Below, one piece after another: positions 17,607-24,217 of a stretch of DNA of 64,000 nt. Numbering within the stretch: the first letter of the stretch is position 1; each line of letters starts with the position of its first letter. A program made the translations under genes and the position numbers. The notes beneath the pieces were generated by a model. That model was not told the origin of the DNA. It worked only from the letters and a program-made list of their open reading frames with translations, and ran no database searches. Source of the stretch: JBBDMX01 sp040878035 (GTDB lineage: Bacteria; Planctomycetota; Phycisphaerae; Phycisphaerales; Phycisphaeraceae); contig JBBDMX010000084.1 of the NCBI GenBank assembly GCA_040878035.1, positions 1-64,000 of the forward strand, read 5' to 3'.

Positions 17607-18206
17607 TCAAAGCGCGGCCCTGGCGGCCGAGCGATCATCGATGGTGCGCAACTCCCCGCTGTTGATCACCAGGTCGCCATCCACGACGACGCGCGGAACG
17701 CCGATGGGATGACAGCCGCCGGTCACCTCATTGATCAAGGCTGAAGGGAAGCTCCGGCCACATTTGTTGCACACCATCTCGTCGCCCTGCTGTTGATAGC
17801 CCTGTCGGCCGGCGTAGCAGACCTCGCAGGCGTCCAACGCCGCGCGGTACACCCCGTCGGAGCCGCGCAGGGCAAAGAAACGCACCGGAACCCCGCCGGC
17901 GTCAGCAAACTTGTAAAACCGGGCTTGCCCGTCGGCCAGATCAGCGATGGGAATGCGAATCTCGCCGTCGGCCGTGGCGCTGGCGAGCCTGGCCGTCTGA
18001 TTCCGCGGCGCAGCGGAGCCGGGGTCGGATTCGATCGACCGGGCGCCGACGAAGATCACGTAGGCGGCAATGGCCAGAATGAAAAGGCCGATACCGAGGT
18101 GGCCCGGCGACCATCGCCGCGGCGCGGCGGAGGGCTGGGTGAACTGCTCACGCTTACGCTGACGATCGCCCATGTCCAGGGCGCGATGCTTTCTCTTGCG
18201 ACTCAT
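17607..18206 (-). CDS. DUF2318 Fe-S-type membrane protein
   Basis: The 199-residue protein has one N-terminal membrane helix (GHLGIGLFILAIAAYVIFV) and a C-terminal domain with the cysteine pattern DACEVCYAGRQGYQ, VCNKCGRSFP and GGCHP that defines DUF2318. In related clusters these proteins occur with FTR1 and P19 iron-uptake proteins and FtsX-type ABC transporters. FTR1 and P19 genes are absent here. It is the first gene of the operon, with GGGAG upstream of the chosen ATG, and diverges from a metal-type YHS protein, which supports a metal or redox role. Confidence 0.9.
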   Translation of the reverse strand: MSRKRKHRALDMGDRQRKREQFTQPSAAPRRWSPGHLGIGLFILAIAAYVIFVGARSIESDPGSAAPRNQTARLASATADGEIRIPIADLADGQARFYKFADAGGVPVRFFALRGSDGVYRAALDACEVCYAGRQGYQQQGDEMVCNKCGRSFPSALINEVTGGCHPIGVPRVVVDGDLVINSGELRTIDDRSAARAAL

Positions 18207-18472
18207 CAAGGTGCTCCCGTGTCTGGCGCTGTTGTGCGGGCCTGCCGATGCAGCAGGCCTTCTCTCTACACAACGATGCCGGCGGGGCCGGGCGTTCAAT
18301 AAACACCAGCAACTCCGAAAAAGTCGCGCACCAGGGTCAACCCCATCCAGGCTATGGAACCTTTTGCGGGCTCCGACTCGTTCAAGTCTACGGGGACAGT
18401 ATGCGCGCTTTTCAAGAGCGCTCTGCCCACACTACCGCGCCCGCAATGCGACGGACGAAAGGAATGGAGTGC
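18207..18472. promoter_or_regulatory. Divergent regulatory region between DUF2318 operon and YHS gene
   Basis: This 266-base gap should hold promoters for both directions. I see no unambiguous -35/-10 pair, Fur box or hairpin in it. An AAAGGA site near its right end serves the YHS gene. Confidence 0.4.
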
Positions 18473-19390
18473 ATGAATTACTCTGGTATGCCCCAACGCC
18501 GTGCCTCGCTTCGCATGTTGCTCTCGATCCTGATGGGCGCGATCCTGCTGGCGGGGCTGACCGATGCCCGCGGCCAGACGACCGCCAGCCCGGATCCCGC
18601 CATCACCAACGCCACTTGCCCGGTGACGGTGGGTGAAGCCGTCGATCCCAGGCAGTGGGTCGAGTACCAGGGCAAGCGCGTCTACTTCTGCTGCGTCAAA
18701 TGTAAGCGGCAGTTCGAGCGTGATCCGCAAGCTAATCTGGGAAACCTGCCACAGTTGGCCCAAGCATCCCCGGAAGCGGTGCCGCATGCCGACGGGCATG
18801 AACACCACGAACACGCCGACGACTCGACCCAAACTGGGCTCCACGACGAGGAACAAAGCACGGCAGCATCACCCCCGGAAGCCCATCCTCCAGCAGCCAC
18901 GGACCAGCACGATCACGCGGCGCACAAACACGGCTCCGGGTCGGCGGGACTCCTTAAGCTCCTCACCTGGCTGGGCAACTTCCATCCGCCATCGGTCAGC
19001 TTTCCCATCGCTCTGCTGATCAGCGGCGCGCTGGCGGAACTATTGCTCATGGCCACCGGCCGGCCGCTGTTCGACGCCGCGGCCCGTTTCTGCGTCTGGC
19101 TGGGCGGCCTCAGCACGGTGGCGGCGGTGACGCTGGGCTGGTTCTTCGCCGGCTTCCACTTGACCGATCCCGATTGGATCATGACGCTGCATCGCTGGCT
19201 GGGCACCGCGGCGGGCGTCTGGGCCATCCTGTTGCTGGTGCTGAGCGCCGCCGCTCATCGGCCCAATGCTCAGGCGGCACGCTGGCGGCGGTGGTACCGC
19301 CTGGCACTGTTCCTCGCCGCCGCCGCCGTTGCCGTCAACGGCTTCTTCGGCGGGGCCATGATCTACGGTTTGGATCATTATGTTTGGTAA
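18473..19390 (+). CDS. Exported YHS-domain and DUF2231 membrane protein
   Basis: After a signal peptide (residues about 10-30, ending DARG) comes a YHS-type metal domain, NATCPVTVGEAVDPRQWVEYQ followed by VYFCCVKCKRQFERDP. A histidine-rich linker (HADGHEHHEHADD and DQHDHAAHKHG) precedes a DUF2231-type membrane module with four helices starting at NFHPPSVSFPIALLISG. Cysteines and histidines point to copper or another soft metal, possibly coupled to respiration, but the substrate is not shown. The ATG at 18473 is preferred because AAAGGA is nine bases upstream. Expression opposite the DUF2318 operon suggests shared control. Confidence 0.85.
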   Translation: MNYSGMPQRRASLRMLLSILMGAILLAGLTDARGQTTASPDPAITNATCPVTVGEAVDPRQWVEYQGKRVYFCCVKCKRQFERDPQANLGNLPQLAQASPEAVPHADGHEHHEHADDSTQTGLHDEEQSTAASPPEAHPPAATDQHDHAAHKHGSGSAGLLKLLTWLGNFHPPSVSFPIALLISGALAELLLMATGRPLFDAAARFCVWLGGLSTVAAVTLGWFFAGFHLTDPDWIMTLHRWLGTAAGVWAILLLVLSAAAHRPNAQAARWRRWYRLALFLAAAAVAVNGFFGGAMIYGLDHYVW

Positions 19391-19458
19391 CGCCGTCAAT
19401 TCGGGTAAGCTATGACTGTTCCTTTGCCTATCCGCATCACTCCTGGCCGAGGCATGTC

Positions 19459-19908
19459 ATGAGCAACACCATCGACCTGTCGTCCCTGTTTCACACGATC
19501 CGCGTGAACCATCGGCTGGAGAAAAACGAGAAGGGGATCGGGCATCTGCGTATCGCGGCCCTGCGCGGCGCCAGCGACAGCGTCAGCCAGGACAACCGCA
19601 TCGCCGCACTGGAGCTCCAGTTGGCGATGCTGACGCAGATTCTAGTGGCTAAGGGCGTGGTGTCACAGGTGGAGATGGACAAGTTAGCCAAGCAGTTGGA
19701 GGACACGCTCCAGGTGGCGGCCAGTATGCCGTTCCAGAGCCCGGCGCCGCGCGAGGAATCGCCGCGGCCGTTCCAACCGGGGCGCTCGGAGCCGGCGACA
19801 CCGGCGGCCGCCATCGCCCGCGCGGCACCGGCGCTGGTGCACGTCACGCCCGAACTCGAAGCCCTGGCCGAGGCGTCGCAAGATGCCATCCGTCGCCGTC
19901 GGCGATGA
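19459..19908 (+). CDS. Small coiled-coil protein, unknown function
   Basis: The 149-residue protein has no signal peptide or membrane helix. Residues 45-85 (NRIAALELQLAMLTQILVAK and onward to KLAKQLED) form a predicted coiled coil. A proline/alanine linker follows, and the C terminus ends in a basic run (RRRRR). I do not recognise the family. Downstream, the GAAGTAC heptamer repeat begins 27 bases after the stop codon. Confidence 0.65.
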   Translation: MSNTIDLSSLFHTIRVNHRLEKNEKGIGHLRIAALRGASDSVSQDNRIAALELQLAMLTQILVAKGVVSQVEMDKLAKQLEDTLQVAASMPFQSPAPREESPRPFQPGRSEPATPAAAIARAAPALVHVTPELEALAEASQDAIRRRRR

Positions 19909-19934
19909 GAGAAAAGATTCACCGCGGGGCGTCA

Positions 19935-20040
19935 CCGAAGTACGAAGTACGAAGTGCGAAGTGCGAGGTACGAAGTAAGAGGGACCCACGCCCGTCGCGC
20001 TTCTCACTTCGTCCTTCGCACTTCGTACCTCGCACTTCCT
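19935..20040. repeat. Heptamer-arm palindrome (GAAGTAC/GTACTTC units)
   Basis: The left arm consists of about six heptamers (GAAGTAC, GAAGTGC, GAGGTAC). The right arm carries the complement (CACTTCG, TACCTCG). A short spacer lies between, so the element can fold as a hairpin. A part copy of the same family is fused into the priA insertion at 57555-57590. Confidence 0.85.
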
Positions 20041-20089
20041 CCGCGGCTCCTGCCGTCAGACCTCGTCAAGGGGGTAAGGCTGTACTTGG

Positions 20090-20192
20090 CGATAATTTTA
20101 TAAATTGTTGGTTTTATATAGGTTGCGGATCAAAAGCGACGGTGGATTTCTCCAATTTTGGGCGCCGTTTTGCAAAGGCTGGGTAGAATGTC
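20090..20192 (+). promoter_or_regulatory. AT-rich promoter region upstream of the structured leader
   Basis: This stretch is strikingly AT-rich for the window (GATAATTTTATAAATTG, GGTTTTATATAGG) and ends with a TAGAAT hexamer at 20184-20189 that could be a -10 element. No good -35 partner is visible at the usual spacing. Confidence 0.35.
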
Positions 20193-20197
20193 GGGCA

Positions 20198-20320
20198 CAC
20201 TTGCCGGCCTCGCGCCGGCAGGTGATTCGCCCGACGCCTCCAGAGGGCAATCGGGCAACCCGAGGTCCTGATGACCAATCTGTGAGCCGCCCCGCCAAGG
20301 GGCCTTCTCGGCTCAAAAAC
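20198..20320 (+). ncRNA. Candidate structured leader RNA, unidentified
   Basis: Several adjacent hairpins can form: GCCGGC-CTCGC-GCCGGC, TCGGG-CAA-CCCGA, GGTC-CTGAT-GACC, and a longer GAGCCG...CGGCTC stem enclosing CCCC/GGGG. The last stem ends in CAAAAAC, not a T-run. The block lies between an AT-rich promoter-like region and the acetyltransferase start. It does not match a riboswitch, SRP RNA, 6S RNA or tmRNA pattern that I know. It could also be another palindromic repeat seen only once in this window. Confidence 0.35.
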
Positions 20321-20341
20321 TATTCCCGAAAGTATAACCCT

Positions 20342-20983
20342 GTGCTTCCCTTACCTACCGTGCTCACGGAGCGCCTGGTGCTGCGCCCGTTTACCATCGC
20401 CGATGCACCGCAAGTCCAGAAACTGGCGGGCGATCGCGATGTCGCCGACATGACCGACTGCATCCCCCATCCTTACACCCAGGGCCTGGCGGAGCGGTGG
20501 ATTCTATCCCTCGAACGCCAGTTCATCCTCGGCTTCAATGCCACCCTGGCGGTCGAAACCCGCGAGGATCGCCGGCTGACGGGTTGCATCGAGCTGGAAA
20601 TGACGCCCCAGCGCGGCGATCGCACTCCCGGCGCTCCGCCCCAGCGCGTCGCCGAGCTGGCCTACTGGTTTGGTAAACCATTCTGGGGCCGGGGTTACTG
20701 CACCGAGGCCGCGCGGGCGGTCATTCGCCTGGGCTTCCGAGACTTGGGCCTGAACCGCATTTTTGCCTACCACTTCACCCGTAACCCCGCCTCTGGACGA
20801 GTGATGCAGAAACTGGGCATGACCGTCGAGCAGTTTGTCGCCCAGCACCCGCTGGCACTGGGCAAACGCGAAGACGTGATCGTCTACGGCGTCCTGCGCT
20901 CAGAATGGGAATCCCAACAGGCGGTGCCGATCGTGGTTACGATGCCCACGCGGCGCGAGGGATTGATGATTTCCAATGTCTGA
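20342..20983 (+). CDS. GNAT acetyltransferase (RimJ/RimL type)
   Basis: About 213 residues from a GTG chosen because conserved sequence begins at LTERLVLRPFTIADA; the longer upstream frame would cross the structured RNA region. GNAT features are visible: AELAYWFGKPFWGRGYCTEA, which binds acetyl-CoA, and NRIFAYHFTRNPASGRVMQKLGM. The likely activity is N-acetylation of an amine on a protein or small molecule. The last residues (LMISNV) and the TGA stop are encoded by the beginning of the adjacent heptamer repeat, so the gene's 3' end has been rewritten by the repeat. Confidence 0.85.
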   Translation: MLPLPTVLTERLVLRPFTIADAPQVQKLAGDRDVADMTDCIPHPYTQGLAERWILSLERQFILGFNATLAVETREDRRLTGCIELEMTPQRGDRTPGAPPQRVAELAYWFGKPFWGRGYCTEAARAVIRLGFRDLGLNRIFAYHFTRNPASGRVMQKLGMTVEQFVAQHPLALGKREDVIVYGVLRSEWESQQAVPIVVTMPTRREGLMISNV

Positions 20984-21064
20984 TTGAGCAGCAAGACAAT
21001 CCCGGCCAAGCTCGCCCCCCGGATAGACTCGCATGGCCGGGCTTGGTTTGGAAATCAGAAATTC
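20963..21064. repeat. Nested repeats: TTTCTGA-type arms around a CCCGGCCAAGC palindrome
   Basis: The outer arms (GATTTCCAATGTCTGATT and GGTTTGGAAATCAGAAAT) belong to the TTTCTGA family. Inside is CCCGGCCAAGCTCG...CGCATGGCCGGG, a palindrome that also occurs at 38531-38569 inside the aminotransferase gene. The element supplies the acetyltransferase stop codon and abuts the MazG-like stop codon. Confidence 0.75.
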
Positions 21065-21065
21065 A

Positions 21066-21368
21066 TCACTTATGTCCGACCGGCCCCTTGCCCTCGAGGT
21101 ACTTGGTGCGCAGGGCGTGCTCCAGGTCCACACCGTTGATGTTGGCCAAGGTGCACAACCAGGCAACGACATCGGCAAACTCCTCCTCGATGTTGGCCTG
21201 ATCACGCTGGTTCTGCGTATGGGCCGAGTTCAGTGCCGTCGCCAGTTCGCCGACCTCTTCGACCAGCCAGAGAAAGGTGGCCGGCGTGCCTCGGGCAGCA
21301 TCCGTCTGGTAGTAGCGGTCGCGGATGTGCTGCTGAAAGGCGGCCACAGTCAGGGGAGTGTCATTCAT
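21066..21368 (-). CDS. MazG-like nucleotide pyrophosphohydrolase
   Basis: A 100-residue all-alpha MazG-type protein. The metal-binding acidic residues are in LVEEVGELATALN and EEEFADVVAWLCTLAN, matching the EExxE and ExxD pattern. These enzymes remove pyrophosphate from nucleoside triphosphates, often damaged ones. Its neighbour mutM also deals with oxidative DNA damage, although the two are separated by an AT-rich gap of about 300 bases. Confidence 0.88.
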   Translation of the reverse strand: MNDTPLTVAAFQQHIRDRYYQTDAARGTPATFLWLVEEVGELATALNSAHTQNQRDQANIEEEFADVVAWLCTLANINGVDLEHALRTKYLEGKGPVGHK

Positions 21369-21666
21369 GAGCCGATTCTATCGCCCAGCCCGTCCTTCCC
21401 CACCTGTCGGCAACCCTGTGGATAAGCTGCATGCTCGCCAATGCGTGGCTGGCGCTAACAACGGCCCGCGAGGCGATGAACTTCGGTCAGGCCCGCTGTA
21501 GACGCCGTGAACCGCATTCAAGGAAAGCCAGCCGACCGCAAGCGACCGATGCCTGCCCAGTTAACGATAGGATATACACACGGATTGTCAAAATCGTAAC
21601 TTACTAATACCATGACGCTTACGTGTTGGTGTTTGATAGTTGTCCACAAAGCGCCAAGCATAATTA
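21369..21666. other. AT-rich intergenic region with three DnaA-box-like sites
   Basis: The gap holds TGTGGATAA at 21417-21425 (a perfect DnaA box on the minus strand), ATATACACA at 21572-21580 and TTGTCCACA at 21640-21648 (each one mismatch from TTATNCACA, plus strand). The right half (about 21575-21690) is much richer in A and T than the surrounding sequence. It could be a replication origin or a DnaA-controlled promoter. No dnaA, dnaN, gidA or parAB gene lies in the window to support an origin. Confidence 0.35.
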
Positions 21667-22554
21667 CTATGAAGTAGTTAAGTTCCTATCTCTACTCTTA
21701 GTAAGTCTTTCAGAACGGCGGCGCGGCTGACAGGTGGCACAGAAGACCGTCGTGCGACCCGCCAGGGTCAGCACCCCCAGCACCTGTCCGCACCGCTGGC
21801 AACCCTTGCCGCCTCGGCCGTAGACGGTATGCCGGGTCTGGTAGGCCCCCTTCTGACCGTCGGCGTCCACATAATCTCGCAGAGTCGAGCCCTTGGCCGC
21901 CACTGCCCGCCTCAGAATCACCTTCATTCGCCTCACCATGGTCGCCACCAGGTCTCGGGGTAGCCGGTACGCAGGGGTGGCTGGGTGAATACCGCAGGCA
22001 AAGAGCAGTTCGTCGGCGTAGATGTTGCCCACGCCGGCCACGACCGCCTGGTCCAGGAGCGCCGCCTTAATCGCCCGCTTGGTTCGTGTCAGGGCCGTGT
22101 GAAGCTGCGTGGGTGTGATTTGCAGGGCATCGGGGCCGAGGTGCGCCAGCCGGGCCTGACGCATGGCCGCCTCATCGGGGAACGTCCACAGCCCACCGAA
22201 GCGGCGCGGGTCGCGAAAGCGCATTTGGGCGCCATTATCGAGCGTCCAGGTGACATGAACGTGATTGGTCGCGATAGGGTCGCCGCCCTGGCCGTTGATC
22301 ACCCGCAGGGATCCAGTCATGCCCAGGTGAACGCCCAGGCAGGGTCTGGGGCCCCGGCCGCACCGCGACAGAATCAGCAGTTCTTTGCCGTGGCGGTCAA
22401 ACCCAGTGAGGGTCGCCCCGTGCAGCAGGGCTCGGTCAGTGGCCTCACCGGTGACGATATCCGGCCGGCGTAGCTGCACCGCGGCAATGGTTCGCCCCAG
22501 CGCCAGCCGCTCCAACGACCGGCGGACCGTCTCGACCTCAGGCAGTTCGGGCAT
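21667..22554 (-). CDS. mutM: Formamidopyrimidine-DNA glycosylase
   Basis: MutM (Fpg) removes oxidised purines such as 8-oxoguanine and cuts the DNA backbone. The protein starts with the catalytic PELPEVETVRR, which fixes the start codon: Pro1 acts as nucleophile after Met removal. A conserved GVHLGMTGSLRV follows. The central helix-two-turn-helix has QAVVAGVGNIYADELLF, and the C-terminal zinc finger CQRCGQ...CATC is complete. Length 295 is slightly long, with a basic tail encoded in the AT-rich downstream sequence. Confidence 0.95.
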   Translation of the reverse strand: MPELPEVETVRRSLERLALGRTIAAVQLRRPDIVTGEATDRALLHGATLTGFDRHGKELLILSRCGRGPRPCLGVHLGMTGSLRVINGQGGDPIATNHVHVTWTLDNGAQMRFRDPRRFGGLWTFPDEAAMRQARLAHLGPDALQITPTQLHTALTRTKRAIKAALLDQAVVAGVGNIYADELLFACGIHPATPAYRLPRDLVATMVRRMKVILRRAVAAKGSTLRDYVDADGQKGAYQTRHTVYGRGGKGCQRCGQVLGVLTLAGRTTVFCATCQPRRRSERLTKSRDRNLTTS

Positions 22555-22577
22555 GCGGCGATTGTAACTGCATGCTG

Positions 22578-22671
22578 TGGATTGCGGCGGCATCGACGCC
22601 GCTTTGGCTTTTTCGCGGAGCGAATCCGGCTCCGCCGCAAGCCAAAGCGGCGTCGATGCCGCCGCAATCCA
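22578..22671. repeat. TGGATTGCGGCGGC palindrome, perfect 33-bp arms
   Basis: Arm one (22578-22610) begins TGGATTGCGGCGGCATCGAC; arm two (22639-22671) is its exact reverse complement over 33 bases, with a 28-base loop. It lies between the start of mutM and the end of the PilZ gene. It belongs to the family that flanks the RAYT gene at 27.3-28.2 kb and recurs at 36569, 41912 and 62966. Confidence 0.92.
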
Positions 22672-22683
22672 TAAAACGGTCAG

Positions 22684-23109
22684 TCACGCCGCGGTGGACT
22701 CGTTGTCCTTGGTCTTGCGGCCGGGCGTGTCCATGCCGACAAAGAGGCAGTCGGCGGCGACCTGGGCCAGTTGCTTGACCTGCATCAACTCCGCCTCGCC
22801 CAGATCGACAAACTCCAGACCAAGAAGGAACTTGAAGAACCCCACCTTGCGGGTCCAGGCCACGCGGGCTTTGATCGGCAAAAGCGTATCGTTGCATTCC
22901 AGAATCAGCGGCAGCAGGTCGTCATCCTGGAATCGCAGCGTTCCGGCACGTTGCACCCGCATGCCCGAAACCGACAGGTCCAGCACCCGGCCATAGCGGC
23001 CGTTGGAATAGCGCACATACAGGTAACGCGTGCGCAAGCGCCCGTGACGCCGCTTGTTGTCAGGCTGTTGCGGCCCGGAAAACAAGATCGGATTACGAAA
23101 GAACCGCAT
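22684..23109 (-). CDS. PilZ-like domain protein
   Basis: The 141-residue protein shows a PilZ-type arrangement: RRHGRLRTRYLYVRYSNGRY, then the core LDLSVSGMRVQRAG (family D/N-x-S-x-x-G), and a later beta strand FLLGLEFVDL. PilZ domains bind cyclic di-GMP, but the upstream RxxxR motif is only approximate (RRHGRLR), so binding is possible rather than proven. The start is set at MRFFRNP because upstream sequence is repeat-rich. The next gene upstream encodes a related PilZ domain fused to DnaJ. Confidence 0.8.
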   Translation of the reverse strand: MRFFRNPILFSGPQQPDNKRRHGRLRTRYLYVRYSNGRYGRVLDLSVSGMRVQRAGTLRFQDDDLLPLILECNDTLLPIKARVAWTRKVGFFKFLLGLEFVDLGEAELMQVKQLAQVAADCLFVGMDTPGRKTKDNESTAA

Positions 23110-23180
23110 GGACTGGATATCGGTCAGTGTTGGCTGTGACTTGACGGCCTGTGACGGTCCGATGGGTGATGACAGGAAAA

Positions 23181-23333
23181 AATTAGCCGCGAATGAACGC
23201 TGATAAACGCGGATAGGAAGGGGAAGATGGATGGATAGGGCGAACGGGATTAGTGCGAAACTCGGGTGCGCCCTTGGCGTTGGCGGGTGCCGCGCAGCGG
23301 CCCTCTGGCTCTTATTCACTTTCATCCGCGGCA
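23181..23333. repeat. Composite repeat (GAACGCTGATAAACGCGG / CATCCGCGG)
   Basis: AATTAGCCGCGAATGAACGC and GATAAACGCGGAT on the left are balanced by CACTTTCATCCGCGGC on the right, making a loose palindrome. A GCGGGTGCCGCGCAGCGGCCC segment lies inside. It separates the two PilZ genes. Confidence 0.55.
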
Positions 23334-23335
23334 AG

Positions 23336-24049
23336 TCATTCGGCAACCGCCGGGGCGATGGGTGTGGCGCCTTGGAGCAGGGCGTCGTAGGCGTCGCGAC
23401 GGGCGTGGTCCTTGAGCAGCGTGTAGGCTTCGTGGATCAGTTGAAACTGCCGGGCCGCGTCGCCGTCGGCGTTGTGGTCGGGGTGAAACCGCTGTGCCAG
23501 CGCGTGATAGGCTTGGCGCAGTTCATCGGCGGCGGCGTCGCGCTCGACGCCCAGGAGCTTATAGAAATCGGGAATGGTCGCCGAAACCTGGGTCGCGGCT
23601 TGTGGCGAATTCTCGGCCTGCCCGCGTTTGGTCCGATGGGAACCGCCGCCGCCGCCGTTCCCGCCGCCGGATCCTCCTCCGCTCCCGCTGCCGGCCACAA
23701 AGCCGAAGCGCCCCAGCATCTCCAGGGCCCGGATCTGGGCCTCGGTCGGCGCCAGGAAGCGCACGCCCATGTCGAAGCTCTTGAAGCCCAGCCGGCGCAG
23801 GCGAACGATGCGGCCCATGATGCGCAGTTGTTGCTGGTCGGAGCGGATGACGAATTCGAGCACCCCGCCGAGGCTGACCGCCGGTTTACCGGGGCAAGTC
23901 ACGCGCATGCCCGACACGGAGAGGTCGGAAAGGTCGCCGAACGGGCAGGTCAGGTGCTGGTTGGAGGTAAACCGCTCACTGCGCCGCCGGTTGGACGCAT
24001 GCTCGCCAAAGACTTTCTTGTCGCGTTTCCAGAACAACATATATGGCAA
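23336..24049 (-). CDS. PilZ-like and DnaJ (J-domain) fusion protein
   Basis: The first 115 residues resemble PilZ: RRRSERFTSNQHLTCPFGDL, DLSVSGMRVTCPGKP and SFDMGVRFLAP. A glycine/serine linker (residues about 120-140) leads to a J domain at residues 165-225: DFYKLLGVERDAAADELRQA, HALAQRFHPDHNADGD with the HPD tripeptide, and FQLIHEAYTLLKDHARRDAYD. J domains stimulate the ATPase of DnaK-type chaperones. The fusion suggests chaperone recruitment controlled by cyclic di-GMP or by a PilZ-mediated protein contact. No membrane helix is present. An ATG three residues downstream could be the real start. Confidence 0.85.
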   Translation of the reverse strand: MPYMLFWKRDKKVFGEHASNRRRSERFTSNQHLTCPFGDLSDLSVSGMRVTCPGKPAVSLGGVLEFVIRSDQQQLRIMGRIVRLRRLGFKSFDMGVRFLAPTEAQIRALEMLGRFGFVAGSGSGGGSGGGNGGGGGSHRTKRGQAENSPQAATQVSATIPDFYKLLGVERDAAADELRQAYHALAQRFHPDHNADGDAARQFQLIHEAYTLLKDHARRDAYDALLQGATPIAPAVAE

Positions 24050-24217
24050 GGATCGGCTGAATCGGCGGCAGGCTTGATAACCGCAAGCTGGTCGCCGGGG
24101 TGGAACCTGGCGGCCAGACTGCGGGCCGCCACCACGCCGGTGGCAATAGACCCGCGGAATCGACCGTTGCGCTGCATGGTGTCCCGTGTCGCCGGGGTAC
24201 TGGGTCTATAGTTGCCC

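Noticed and set aside
20198..20320. SRP RNA, 6S RNA, tmRNA or RNase P RNA
   Set aside because: The length and conserved boxes do not match: no GGAAGGAAGCAGCC-type SRP loop, no tRNA-like ends, and far too short for RNase P RNA.
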